DNA of 64,000 nucleotides, taken from NCBI RefSeq assembly GCF_014203645.1, contig NZ_JACHJL010000010.1, positions 62,001 to 126,000 of the forward strand, written 5' to 3'. The DNA is from Streptomyces zagrosensis. Its GTDB lineage: Bacteria > Actinomycetota > Actinomycetes > Streptomycetales > Streptomycetaceae. Every line of letters begins with the position of its first letter. Positions within the stretch are counted from its first letter, which is position 1. Below the pieces are notes generated by a model. The model was not told the DNA's origin. It did not search any database and saw only the letters and a program-made list of their open reading frames with translations. A program made the translations under genes and the position numbers. This document shows, one piece after another, positions 51,973 to 60,466 of this stretch.

Positions 51973-52899
51973 ATGGACCCCCTCGACGCAGCATCCCCCG
52001 GGCATTCCAACGACCAGCGCCCGGCGGCTCCCTCGGCGCCGCCGACCGGTGAGGCGGCCGGGCTCACCGTAGGCGGAGCCTCGCTGGAGGACTGGCATCA
52101 GGTGGCCGAGTGGGCCGCCGCCGAGGGATGGAACCCGGGGCGGCGCGATGTGGCCTGCTTCCACCCGACCGATCCCGCCGGGTTCTTCGTCGGCCGCCTG
52201 GACGGTCGGCTGGTGTCGGCTGTCTCCCTCGTCGGATACTCCGATCAGTACGCCTTCCTCGGCTACTACCTCGTGCACCCCGAGTTTCGGCGGCAGGGCC
52301 TGGGCGTCGCCACCTGGCAGGCGGCCATGCCACACGCCGGGAGCAGGCTGATCGGCCTGGACGCGGTGCCCGCGCAACAGGCCACGTACGAGCGATCGGG
52401 GTTCACCTCCGCGTACGAGACGATCCGTTATGCCGGGGTGCCCGAGCGCCCACACTCGGTGGCCACGGGGGCGGTAGCGGTCACCCGCGAGCACATCGGG
52501 GCGATCGCCGACTACGACCGGCACTGCTTCCCCGCCGAACGGCGCGCCTTCGTGGACCGCTGGCTGACCGCCGAAGGCCACCGGTCGTACGCCTGGGTAC
52601 AGGATGGGCAGATCGCCGGGTACGGGGTGATCCGGCCGGCCCGCGACGGGCAGCGCCTTGGGCCGCTGTTCGCCGACAGCCAGCAGGGCGCCGAGGCACT
52701 GCTCGATGCACTCCTCAGCCACCTCGGCCCGGGCGAAAACGTCTACCTCGACATGCCCGAGCCGAATGCGCAGGCCGGTGCGCTCGCCGCTGCCAGGGGG
52801 CTCAAGCCCGACTCGGTGACCACACGCATGTACACCGGGCCTGCGCCGCAGACCAGGACGGACAGCACCTACGCGGTCACCAGCCTCGAACTCGGCTGA
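51973..52899 (+). CDS. GNAT-family N-acetyltransferase
   Basis: A 308-residue protein with two related GNAT-like halves. The first half has the acetyl-CoA motif YLVHPEFRRQGLGVATW (R-x-x-G-x-G) and AVPAQQATYERSGF. The second half (YDRHCFPAERRAFVDRWL, then YGVIRPARDGQRLGPLFAD) matches the C-terminal domain seen in YitH-like acetyltransferases. The first 30 residues are Pro/Ala-rich and disordered. ATG 51973 follows GGGAAGGGACG. It acetylates an amine, substrate unknown. The preceding permease may import that substrate. Confidence 0.88.
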   Translation: MDPLDAASPGHSNDQRPAAPSAPPTGEAAGLTVGGASLEDWHQVAEWAAAEGWNPGRRDVACFHPTDPAGFFVGRLDGRLVSAVSLVGYSDQYAFLGYYLVHPEFRRQGLGVATWQAAMPHAGSRLIGLDAVPAQQATYERSGFTSAYETIRYAGVPERPHSVATGAVAVTREHIGAIADYDRHCFPAERRAFVDRWLTAEGHRSYAWVQDGQIAGYGVIRPARDGQRLGPLFADSQQGAEALLDALLSHLGPGENVYLDMPEPNAQAGALAAARGLKPDSVTTRMYTGPAPQTRTDSTYAVTSLELG

Positions 52900-52902
52900 C
52901 CG

Positions 52903-52938
52903 CGCGGGCGTCCCAGCCCATGCGCTGGGGCGCCCGCG
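52903..52938. terminator. Bidirectional hairpin between GNAT and endonuclease genes
   Basis: A 14-15 bp GC stem with one G-T pair and a 6-nt loop lies between convergent stop codons (left arm GCGGGCGTCCCAGC). Confidence 0.7.
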
Positions 52939-52987
52939 GCCGGCCGGTGCCTCGGACACCGCCGTGGACTTCTGCGATGGCCTTCCC

Positions 52988-53830
52988 TTACTTCCAGATC
53001 TTGCCGACCCACTCCGGGTGGTCGATGAACGGGTTCCGGTTGTGCTGGTAGGTGTCGAATATGGTCTGGTTACGCTTCTTCTCGAACGCGTCCGGCGCGT
53101 CCTGCGCGTTCCACTTCTTCAGCACGGACAGCCGCCCGAGGAACGGGTTGGAGCCGTTGCCCACCTTGTCGTTGACCTCTAGGTCGGCGAAGCCGTCCCC
53201 GCCCTCGTAACGCACGGCCATGTAGAGGATCATGCGGGCGACATCGCCCTTGACCTGATCGCGGGGCTCGAAGGAGTCCTTGTCGGTGCGATTGCCGGGT
53301 GCCTCGCCGAGTTCGCTGCCGCCCAGGTCGAAGTCCTTGTTGCCCCGAATGCTGTTGACGGACACATTGGTGGGGCGCAGGTGGTGGATGTCGGTACCGG
53401 GGCCGGTGGCCGTGCCGAAGTTACCGTGCGACTTGGCCCATACGTGCTCGCGGTTCCACTGGTTCGCACCGCCGCCGTTGGAGTTCTTGCTCTGGGAGCG
53501 CCCGCTGTACAGCAGGATGACGTTGGCCGACTTGGCCGGGTCTTGATCGGTGGCCTTCAGCGCGTCCCAGACCTGGCTGTAGGAGAGCTTTGTTGTGTTG
53601 CGGCTGATGATCTGGTGCAGTGCGGCCTTGAGCGGCTCGCCGGTCTTTCCGATCGCGCCCTTGTAGTACGTGTCGTCGTACGCACCGAAGAACGCCTTGG
53701 CCTGTGCGAACTGGTCGGCGTCGCGCGCGGGGCCGGCGGCGGTGGCCGGGCTCGGTGCGACGAGGGCCGCAAGGGCCACGCCGGTCAGTAGGGGCAGCAG
53801 CTTCCAACGGGCAACTCGGCTGTGGCGCAT
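52988..53830 (-). CDS. Secreted endonuclease I family nuclease
   Basis: A 280-residue extracellular nuclease of the EndA/NucM (endonuclease I) type, a beta-beta-alpha metal nuclease. The signal peptide is residues 1-32 (VALAALVAPSPATAA). The catalytic motif is QWNREHVWAKSHG, followed by TDIHHLRPTNVSVNSIRG, which holds the conserved His pair and Asn that bind the metal. A further conserved part is KGDVARMILYMAVRY. The length is usual for the family. It would degrade environmental DNA for phosphate or nucleotides. Divergent from the amidohydrolase gene and convergent with the GNAT gene. Confidence 0.92.
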   Translation of the reverse strand: MRHSRVARWKLLPLLTGVALAALVAPSPATAAGPARDADQFAQAKAFFGAYDDTYYKGAIGKTGEPLKAALHQIISRNTTKLSYSQVWDALKATDQDPAKSANVILLYSGRSQSKNSNGGGANQWNREHVWAKSHGNFGTATGPGTDIHHLRPTNVSVNSIRGNKDFDLGGSELGEAPGNRTDKDSFEPRDQVKGDVARMILYMAVRYEGGDGFADLEVNDKVGNGSNPFLGRLSVLKKWNAQDAPDAFEKKRNQTIFDTYQHNRNPFIDHPEWVGKIWK

Positions 53831-54408
53831 GATCGGTGTCCTCTCCCCGAAGCCGGACGACCGCCGCGCGGGTCACCCGCCACGGCCATCCAGGCGAACT
53901 GTCGTTCGACCCGAGGCAGCGTGGCATGGGATCGATCATTGGAGATGAACGCCGTGGATCGGTTCGGTGGAGCTCGGCGGGCAGCCGACTGCGTATGGGG
54001 CCGTTTGGCACGAGTCGCCCATTCCCCGGGCCAGCACGAAGCGCCACAACCCCGACCTCAGCGGGCCGCTCCGGCGTCAGCGGTGGCTTGCGCGCGCCGC
54101 CCCGAGCTCGGACGGGAGGCGGCCACTGCCACTGACGGCCCGTCACTGGCACCTGCGGACGCCGCAAACGCATCACCCAACTTAGGTGAGGCAAACCTCA
54201 TCTTCGCCGTATCCTGTGTCTGGTTCCAGCGCCGTACGTCGACAAACGCCCAGAGGAGCTCGCCAGTCGTCCACCACACAGCTACCGCGATGGCCGCACC
54301 TGACCCAATTACCTGTCCCGGTACTTGACGTGTCTGCCGCTGTCGGCTGATCCCTCGTTCGTGCGGCAGCCGCCGGCCCCCTTACCTCGCGAACAGGAGA
54401 CTTCCCCT
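53831..54408. other. Intergenic region between endonuclease and amidohydrolase genes
   Basis: About 580 nt with no convincing gene on either strand. It must hold divergent promoters. An iron-box-like site is at 54182-54200 (listed separately). Confidence 0.4.
54182..54200. promoter_or_regulatory. IdeR/DmdR-type iron box
   Basis: TTAGGTGAGGCAAACCTCA agrees with the actinobacterial iron-box consensus TTAGGTTAGGCTAACCTAA at 16 of 19 positions. The site is 209 nt upstream of the amidohydrolase start. It is unclear whether it serves that gene, the endonuclease, or an unrecognised short transcript. Confidence 0.6.
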
Positions 54409-56145
54409 ATGTCTGCACCTGATCAGCGTCCCGCCTCGGCCTTGTCTCGCCGGGATGCCGGCCGGCTACTTGGGGCCGCGGCGACCGCTTCGCTGTTCGC
54501 CGGTGCGGGTCCGGCTGCCGCCGCGTCCGCATCGGGCAAGGCCGACCTGGTGTTCCACAACGGCGATGTGATCACGATGGACCCCAAGCGGCCGAAGGCA
54601 TCGGCCGTGGCCATCCGAGCGGGCAAGATCGTCTACGTCGGTGGGGACGCCGGCGCCCGGGCGTTGGCCAGGGCCGGTACCAAGGTGGTGGACCTTCGGG
54701 GCCGGAGCCTACTCCCCGGCATCAATGACACCCATCTGCACGCCGCGGTGTACCGGCTGAACCTGCCGCCATACGCCCTGGACCTCGGTGCAGCCACCGT
54801 GACATCGATCGCCGACATCACCGCCGCGGTGGCCGCCGAGGCCGGCCGCACCCCGGCCGGGCAATGGGTCCGGGGCGCCGGGTGGTCCCCAGGCCAACTG
54901 GCCGAGCAGCGGGGGCCGAACCGGGACGATCTCGACCAAGTGTCGCCGAACCACCCGGTGTTCCTTCAGGACAGCGGCTATCACGTCAGCGCGGTCAACT
55001 CCCGTGCGCTCGCACTCGCCAACATCGTGGACGTCGGGCCGAACGACCCCAAGAAGCCCGGAGTGGACTACGACCCCAACGGGCGCCCCACCGGGATCTT
55101 GCGGTACGGAGCACAGGCACTAGTTCAGTTGTTGCTCCCGCCCTGGCCCAGGGAACAGCGCAAGCAGGCCATTCAGGACGCGGTCGCTCGCCTGCACGCG
55201 CAGGGCATCACCAGCTTCACCGACCCGGGTCTTGGCCCCGGTGGTGACGGACTCGGCGGTGGAACGCAAGGGATGGAGACCCTTGAGGCCTATGCGGACC
55301 TGGCGCGGGCCGGAGACCTCCACGCGCGGGTCAGTGCCCTGTTCCTGCCCTGCTCTCAGTCCGGCGGGTCCGCTGCCGCGGTCGAGGAGGCATTGCGCGC
55401 CTTCACGCCACCGGCCGGCGTCGATACCCGGCGGTTCGCGGTGCGCGGGGTCAAGCTGTTCTCCGACAGCGGCGGTGATCTGCTGGTCGCCGGGGACACG
55501 AACGAGGAGCGGGCCGCCGAGCTCACCGAAATGGTCCGTGTCGCACACGCCGCCGGCTACCAACTGGGGGTGCACTGCTATCGGTGGGTGCCCACCGTCG
55601 TGGACGCGTTCATCGCCGCGCTGCGCCGCCACCCGCGGGCCGATGCCCGGCACATCCTGATGCACGGCGCGTTCGTCCCCGCGAGCCTCCTGCCCACGAT
55701 GGCTCAGCACCACATCGGCCTCGGACCACAGGCACAGAGCTGGGCGAACGTGATCCACGGCACGGCGCAGGGGCCGGCGGGTGACGGGTTCCTCCCGTGG
55801 CGCTCCGCGGTGGACGCGGGTGTGCCCTTCCTCGGCAGTTCGGACACCCCGGTCAACGACCCGAACTGGCGCGCGGGCGTGCGGGCCCTGATGACCCGGC
55901 GCGGTGCCTGCGGCGAGGTGCACGGGCCGGAGCAGCGCCTCACTTTGGAGCAGGCGCTGACCTCGTACACCAGCGCCGGTGCCTGGCAGGACTTCGCCGA
56001 AACGTGGAAGGGATCGGTGAGCGTCGGCAAAGTGGCCGACCTGTGCGTGCTCGGCGGCAACCTGCGGACCACGCCCCCGGAGGACATCACCGCGGTGCCC
56101 GTGGCGATGACCGTCTTCGACGGCCGGATCGTCCACGAGGCCTGA
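54409..56145 (+). CDS. Tat-exported amidohydrolase, YtcJ-like
   Basis: A 578-residue metal-dependent hydrolase. A twin-arginine signal occupies about residues 1-45 (LSRRDAGRLLGAAATASL, then GPAAAASASG), so it is probably exported folded. The mature part starts DLVFHNGDVITMDPKRPKA. The first metal motif is LLPGINDTHLHAAVYRL (H-x-H). Later segments include RFAVRGVKLFSDSGGDL, YQLGVHCYRWVP and the C-terminal FLGSSDTPVNDPNWRAG. This follows the amidohydrolase_3 (YtcJ) family that removes N-formyl or N-acyl groups. Substrate unknown. ATG 54409 follows AGGAGA. It could be related to the adjacent second PKS locus, but nothing proves it. Confidence 0.88.
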   Translation: MSAPDQRPASALSRRDAGRLLGAAATASLFAGAGPAAAASASGKADLVFHNGDVITMDPKRPKASAVAIRAGKIVYVGGDAGARALARAGTKVVDLRGRSLLPGINDTHLHAAVYRLNLPPYALDLGAATVTSIADITAAVAAEAGRTPAGQWVRGAGWSPGQLAEQRGPNRDDLDQVSPNHPVFLQDSGYHVSAVNSRALALANIVDVGPNDPKKPGVDYDPNGRPTGILRYGAQALVQLLLPPWPREQRKQAIQDAVARLHAQGITSFTDPGLGPGGDGLGGGTQGMETLEAYADLARAGDLHARVSALFLPCSQSGGSAAAVEEALRAFTPPAGVDTRRFAVRGVKLFSDSGGDLLVAGDTNEERAAELTEMVRVAHAAGYQLGVHCYRWVPTVVDAFIAALRRHPRADARHILMHGAFVPASLLPTMAQHHIGLGPQAQSWANVIHGTAQGPAGDGFLPWRSAVDAGVPFLGSSDTPVNDPNWRAGVRALMTRRGACGEVHGPEQRLTLEQALTSYTSAGAWQDFAETWKGSVSVGKVADLCVLGGNLRTTPPEDITAVPVAMTVFDGRIVHEA

Positions 56146-56207
56146 CGGCGCGACAGCAAAGGGGCCGGGGAATTTGCCCACCAGCCTCCGCGGACAGCAC
56201 ATCCGCC

Positions 56208-56256
56208 GGGCCCGGACCGCGAGCGGTCATACCCACCAGCTTCGCCGTCCGGGCCC
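56208..56256. terminator. Inverted repeat downstream of the amidohydrolase
   Basis: Ten-base perfect arms GGGCCCGGAC and GTCCGGGCCC are separated by 29 nt, 62 nt after the stop codon. The long loop makes terminator function uncertain. Confidence 0.35.
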
Positions 56257-56468
56257 AACTCCCGGCCCGTATCCTGACGTTCGACCCACCGCACATGCCA
56301 AGGGCACAACCGAGCGCCATGGTGCGCTCCGCCGCGCCGCATGCTCTGATATCGGTATGGTCACGATGATCACTTGGGTCGATACCGTACGTCACGACGG
56401 CGGTTATGCCACTGGGGCATGTTGCCGGGCCCCCGATGACCGTGACGCAGGGGCATACGGGGAGTCGG

Positions 56469-57233
56469 ATGCGATACGAACTACTGGGACTCATCCGTGT
56501 CGTCGGCCCCGAGGACACGTCCTACATCACCGCGCACAAGGCCGAAGTCCTGCTGGCCACGCTGCTCGCTCGGGCCGGACAGGTGGTCAGCGCCGATCAG
56601 TTGATCAACGAGCTCTGGGGGGACCGGACGCCCCGTCGCGCACATGCCGCCCTGCATGTGTACGTCTCCCAACTGCGTAAGTTCCTCCGGGACGCCGGTG
56701 GCGGCCAGTCCATCGTCACCCGCCCGCTGGGCTATCTGCTGCGTCTTGGCTCCGATGAGCTCGACAGCTTGGACTTTCAGCGGCTCATGGACGACGGCCG
56801 GCAGCAGGTCCGCCTCGGACGACATGAACAGGCCCTGGAACGTTTCGAGTCCGCACTCGCACTGTGGCGCGGACCCGCATTCGACGACGCGCGCGACGGG
56901 CCCATCGTCAACACCTGCGCCACCTGGCTGGAAGAGACCCGACTACAGTGCCTGGAACTCCTTATCGAGGAGTACCTCACCCTCGGCCGCCACCGGGACA
57001 TCGTCGGCCAGCTCTACGCCCTGATCAGCGACCACCCGCTACGAGAGACGTTCTACCGCCATCTGATGCTGGCGCTGTACCGATCCGAGCGGCAGGCTGA
57101 GGCGCTGATGGTCTACCGCGCCGCCTGCGGGCGGTTGAGCGAGGAACTCGGCCTTGCTCCCTGCCGCCCGCTACGCGATCTTCACCAGGCCATTTTGAGC
57201 GGCGATGACCAGTTCAGCGAGCGGCCCAGCTAA
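56469..57233 (+). CDS. SARP-family transcriptional activator (second locus)
   Basis: A 254-residue small SARP with the same plan as the one at 24577. The winged helix covers 1-90 (MRYELLGLIRVVG, then ADQLINELWGDRTPRRAHAAL and HVYVSQLRKFL). The BTAD domain runs to the end (DELDSLDFQRLMDDGRQQV, then LGLAPCRPLRDLHQAILSG). Its stop is 192 nt from the convergent ferredoxin-P450-ligase-PKS operon, which it most likely activates. ATG 56469 is chosen by comparison with the other SARP. Longer in-frame starts to 56406 exist, but the added residues are not conserved. No TTA codon. Confidence 0.92.
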   Translation: MRYELLGLIRVVGPEDTSYITAHKAEVLLATLLARAGQVVSADQLINELWGDRTPRRAHAALHVYVSQLRKFLRDAGGGQSIVTRPLGYLLRLGSDELDSLDFQRLMDDGRQQVRLGRHEQALERFESALALWRGPAFDDARDGPIVNTCATWLEETRLQCLELLIEEYLTLGRHRDIVGQLYALISDHPLRETFYRHLMLALYRSERQAEALMVYRAACGRLSEELGLAPCRPLRDLHQAILSGDDQFSERPS

Positions 57234-57380
57234 CAGTGGCCGCCCAGCTGGCCGTTTGCGACCACAGGCCGACTCCACCGGCCGATCTGCCACGTCGATG
57301 ACCCGAGAGACCCGAGGGCCCCAGGCCAGGCCGTCGCCGGGCGCACGTCAGCACTCGCCGCTGGTCCGGCCGGCGGCGAG

Positions 57381-57418
57381 AGGTGGCTGGCCCGCGCACC
57401 GGCGCGGCCCAGCCACCT
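57381..57418. terminator. Bidirectional hairpin between SARP and ferredoxin genes
   Basis: A 17-bp stem (left arm AGGTGGCTGGCCCGCGC, one internal mismatch) closes on a 4-nt loop ACCG, between two convergent stop codons. Confidence 0.75.
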
Positions 57419-57425
57419 GTGATGG

Positions 57426-57641
57426 TCAGCCCTCCGCTGGGTCGTCCGCGTCTGCCAGCGACAGCACCTGCGCCGGGCAGTTACGGACCGCGTCCCACAC
57501 CGCCTCGTGCTGATCTTCGCCCGGCGCCTCCTGTAGCACGACGACGACCCCGTCGTCATCTCGCTGGTCGAACACCTCGGGGGCGAGATACGCGCACATG
57601 CCCGAAGCCACGCACGCGTCCTCCTCGACCCGGACCTTCAT
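57426..57641 (-). CDS. 3Fe-4S ferredoxin
   Basis: A 71-residue ferredoxin of the P450-partner type. The cluster ligands are in CVASGMC (C-x5-C) and in NCPAQVL (C-P), the spacing of single [3Fe-4S] ferredoxins in Streptomyces P450 systems. It carries electrons to the P450 encoded just upstream. Its ATG overlaps the P450 stop by one base (TGATG), so the two are translationally coupled. No reductase gene is visible in the window. It is the last gene of the minus-strand operon. Confidence 0.95.
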   Translation of the reverse strand: MKVRVEEDACVASGMCAYLAPEVFDQRDDDGVVVVLQEAPGEDQHEAVWDAVRNCPAQVLSLADADDPAEG

Positions 57642-58903
57642 CAACGCTGTCCCTTCTCGCTCGGCACAATCTCATCCCAGGTCACCGGCACGGCCGCCGG
57701 GCCGATCACGGGCGTATGGGTCTTGAACGGCACGTCCTCCACCGCGCTGGCTAGCCGCAGCGACGGAATGCGCTGGGTGAGCTTTTCCAGCACCACCGTC
57801 AACTCCAGACGAGCGGTCTGCTGCCCGAAGCACTGGTGCGTGCCGTAGCCGAAGCCGAGGTGGCCGCTCATCCGGCGCCCGACGTCGATCCGATCGGGCT
57901 CATCGAACGCTTCTGGGTCCCGGTCGGCGGCCTGGATGGCCACCACCACATAGTCGCCCTCGCTCACCGGTGTGCCACCGATTTCGGTGTCCCGCGTCAC
58001 CTGCCGGGCGATGCCCGCCGCTCCCCCGAAGCAGCGCACAATCTCCTCCACTGCCCCCGGAATGAGGGACGGGTCCGTACGCAGCCGGGTGTACTGCTCC
58101 CGGTGCGCCAGCAGCGCGAACAGGCCGTGCGCGAGCGCGGTAGCGGTGGTATCGAACCCCGCCACCAACATCACCGCGCACATCGACACCAACTCCATTT
58201 CGGAGAAGGGCTCGTTGCTCTCCTGGCTGCGCACGATGATCCGGCTGACGCCGTCGTCCTGCGGATTTTCCTGGCGAGCGCGCACCAGTTGGTACAGGTA
58301 GGCGTGGAGCGGCTGCATGGCTGCCGCCATCTCCGGCTCCGAGGAGACGTCGCTGAACACCGCCGCCGCCGCATCGTGGAACAGATGGCGGTCCGCGTAC
58401 GGCACCCCGACCACTCCGCTGATCGCCGCGGTGGTCACCGGGACCGTGAAGTCACCGTAGAAGTCGGCGGTCCTCCCGGCCGCGGCCAGCGCGTCGATCC
58501 GCTCCTCAACGATGGCCTCGATCCGCGGGCGCAGTTCAGCCAACCGCTTGGGGGTGCCGACCTCCGGACTGATATGGCGGCGGAAGCGCTGGTACTCGGC
58601 ACCGTCCATGCGCGTGAACTCACCGGGCCGCACCGGTCGTGCCGGGTCGGCGTGCCCCATCATGTGCGGCACTTGACCGGTACGGCTGCTGAAGCGCTCC
58701 GAGTCGCCGAGCACCTCGCGCACGTCCGCGTATCGGCTGACCAACCAGGCCCGCATGCCGGTGGGGCACCTGACCTCGACCACGGGTGCCTCGATGCGCA
58801 GCCGGGCGTAGTCGGGCGAGGGCCCGAAGGGGCACTCGCGCGGCCGGGGCAGCGGCAGTTCCATCAGCTCTCGCGTGCCTGTCCGGTCGGTATGTTGGTC
58901 CAT
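57641..58903 (-). CDS. Cytochrome P450 monooxygenase
   Basis: A 420-residue bacterial class I P450. The I-helix oxygen-activation motif is AGFDTTATAL, the K-helix E-x-x-R is in AVEEIVRCF, and the heme loop is FGYGTHQCFGQQ with Cys358 as ligand. Family features resemble CYP105/CYP107-type natural-product hydroxylases. It sits 9 nt after the acyl ligase stop, whose end overlaps the AGGGAG binding site, and is coupled to the ferredoxin. The operon context suggests hydroxylation or epoxidation of the chain made by the adjacent PKS, either free or activated by the ligase. The substrate and site of attack cannot be predicted. Confidence 0.95.
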   Translation of the reverse strand: MDQHTDRTGTRELMELPLPRPRECPFGPSPDYARLRIEAPVVEVRCPTGMRAWLVSRYADVREVLGDSERFSSRTGQVPHMMGHADPARPVRPGEFTRMDGAEYQRFRRHISPEVGTPKRLAELRPRIEAIVEERIDALAAAGRTADFYGDFTVPVTTAAISGVVGVPYADRHLFHDAAAAVFSDVSSEPEMAAAMQPLHAYLYQLVRARQENPQDDGVSRIIVRSQESNEPFSEMELVSMCAVMLVAGFDTTATALAHGLFALLAHREQYTRLRTDPSLIPGAVEEIVRCFGGAAGIARQVTRDTEIGGTPVSEGDYVVVAIQAADRDPEAFDEPDRIDVGRRMSGHLGFGYGTHQCFGQQTARLELTVVLEKLTQRIPSLRLASAVEDVPFKTHTPVIGPAAVPVTWDEIVPSEKGQR

Positions 58904-58912
58904 CGGTTCTCC

Positions 58913-60466
58913 CTAGGCCCGGTCGCGCAGCGCGCGCCGGAGGATTTTGCCGCCCGCGTTACGTGGCAGCTCGTCCACGAACTCGTAGCTGGTGGGCATC
59001 TTGTAGTCGGCGAGCCGGTCCTTGAGGAACAGCAGCAGTGCCCGGGGGCTCGGTCGCTCGCCCGGTCCGGCCACGACGCAGGCGTGCACGGCTTCGCCGC
59101 GCACCTGGTGCGGCACGCCGGTCACCGCGACGTCGGCGACCGCCGGATGCTTGCTCAGGGCGTTTTCGACCTCGGCCGGGTAGACGTTCTCCCCGGCGAC
59201 GAGGATGACGTCCTTGATGCGGTCGCAGACGTACACATAGCCGTCCGCGTCCACATAGCCCGCGTCTCCCGTGTAGAGCCAGCCGTCGGCCAGGGTCCGA
59301 CTGGTCTCCTGCGGGCGCTGCCAGTAGCTCTCCATGGCGGCAGGCGTATCGATGCGCAGTTCGCCGATGCCCCCCGGCGGCAACACGGCCCCGTTCTCGT
59401 CCACGGCCTGTACGGCGACGCCCGGGTAAGGACGGCCCGCAGCGCCGAGCCGGGGGCTGCCCGGATAGTGGTCGGCCGGGGGCAGGCAGACGGCCGAAGC
59501 GCAGGTCTCGGTGAGCCCGTAGATTTGTGCGAACTCGCAGCCCATGACCTCGATACAGCGCTGGAGGACCGATTCGGAGATCGGCGAGCCGCCGTAGACG
59601 ACCTTGCGCAGCCCGGCGAAGTCGGACGGTTCGACGTCCGGTTCCGAGAGCAAGATTTGCAGCATCGACGGCACCATCAAGGCGGTGGTCAACCCGCCAT
59701 CCCTGATCAGCTCCATGGTGCGCTTGGCGTCGAACCCGGGGACGAGCACATTGGTAGCGCCCGCGCGATAGCCGTGGAGGAACCACCAGGGCCCGCCGAT
59801 GTGGTGACCGGGCAGCAGGCTGAGGCTGTGGTCGTCCTCCCGCCAGTCGAGCCAGTCGAGCTCGTGGCGGGCCAGCAGGTCATTGATCGCCCAGAAACTA
59901 GCTTGGCTGAGCACAACGCCTTTGGGTACTCCCGTGGTGCCAGAGGTGTACATCTGGGCCAGTGGGTGCCGGGGGCCTGCCGAGGTGGTTGGTGCGGTGT
60001 AGGGGTGCCCTGCTGTCCAGGCCAAAAACCCCTCGGCCTGTTCGGTTTGCGTCAGCTGGATGACTTGGCGCAGCCGGTCGAGCGCGGGTCGGATGCCCTC
60101 GATGGCCAGGAGGTGTCGCTCCTCGGTGAACAGCAGCTCGGCCTGCGCATCGTGCAATACGTGCTCGATTTCGCCCGGGGTCAGCCGGGGGTCGGCTGGC
60201 ACCAGTACGGCTCCGGTCTTGGCGCAGGCTAGGAGCAGGTCGTAGAGGTGCTCGCCGTCATGCCCCAGGTAGCCGATCCGCGTGCCCTGGGCCGCGCCCG
60301 CCGCGAGTAGTGCGTGCGCGGTTCGGTTGCTGCGCTGGTGGAGTTCTCGGTAGGTGACCGTGCGGCCCTCGCAGGCGATGGCGATGTGGTCGGGCCTGAT
60401 CTCGGCATGCTGTGCTGACGCGGCGGCGATCGTGCGGGGACGCCCGCCGGTGGCTGGTGCGCTCAT
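58913..60466 (-). CDS. AMP-dependent acyl-CoA/acyl-ACP ligase
   Basis: A 517-residue adenylating enzyme of the FadD/acyl-CoA synthetase class. Core motifs: YTSGTTGVPKGVVLS (A3), YGLTETCAS (A5), GWLYTGDAGYVDADGY (A7), DRIKDVILVAGENVYP (A8), and PRNAGGKILRR with the catalytic Lys (A10). It activates a carboxylic acid as acyl-AMP and passes it to CoA or a carrier protein. ATG 60466 overlaps the PKS stop by 4 nt (ATGA). Since that PKS has no thioesterase, the ligase could prime it with an acid starter or activate its product. The insertion typical of FAAL-type ligases is not clearly present, which favours acyl-CoA formation. Confidence 0.93.
   Translation of the reverse strand: MSAPATGGRPRTIAAASAQHAEIRPDHIAIACEGRTVTYRELHQRSNRTAHALLAAGAAQGTRIGYLGHDGEHLYDLLLACAKTGAVLVPADPRLTPGEIEHVLHDAQAELLFTEERHLLAIEGIRPALDRLRQVIQLTQTEQAEGFLAWTAGHPYTAPTTSAGPRHPLAQMYTSGTTGVPKGVVLSQASFWAINDLLARHELDWLDWREDDHSLSLLPGHHIGGPWWFLHGYRAGATNVLVPGFDAKRTMELIRDGGLTTALMVPSMLQILLSEPDVEPSDFAGLRKVVYGGSPISESVLQRCIEVMGCEFAQIYGLTETCASAVCLPPADHYPGSPRLGAAGRPYPGVAVQAVDENGAVLPPGGIGELRIDTPAAMESYWQRPQETSRTLADGWLYTGDAGYVDADGYVYVCDRIKDVILVAGENVYPAEVENALSKHPAVADVAVTGVPHQVRGEAVHACVVAGPGERPSPRALLLFLKDRLADYKMPTSYEFVDELPRNAGGKILRRALRDRA

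Noticed and set aside
55120..56202. 360-codon minus-strand frame opposite the amidohydrolase
   Set aside because: Antisense shadow; the plus strand has a Tat signal and metal-binding motifs.
57836..60232. 798-codon plus-strand frame opposite P450 and acyl ligase
   Set aside because: It spans two real minus-strand genes with full catalytic motifs; the frame itself shows only His/Gly/Arg/Val-rich shadow sequence.
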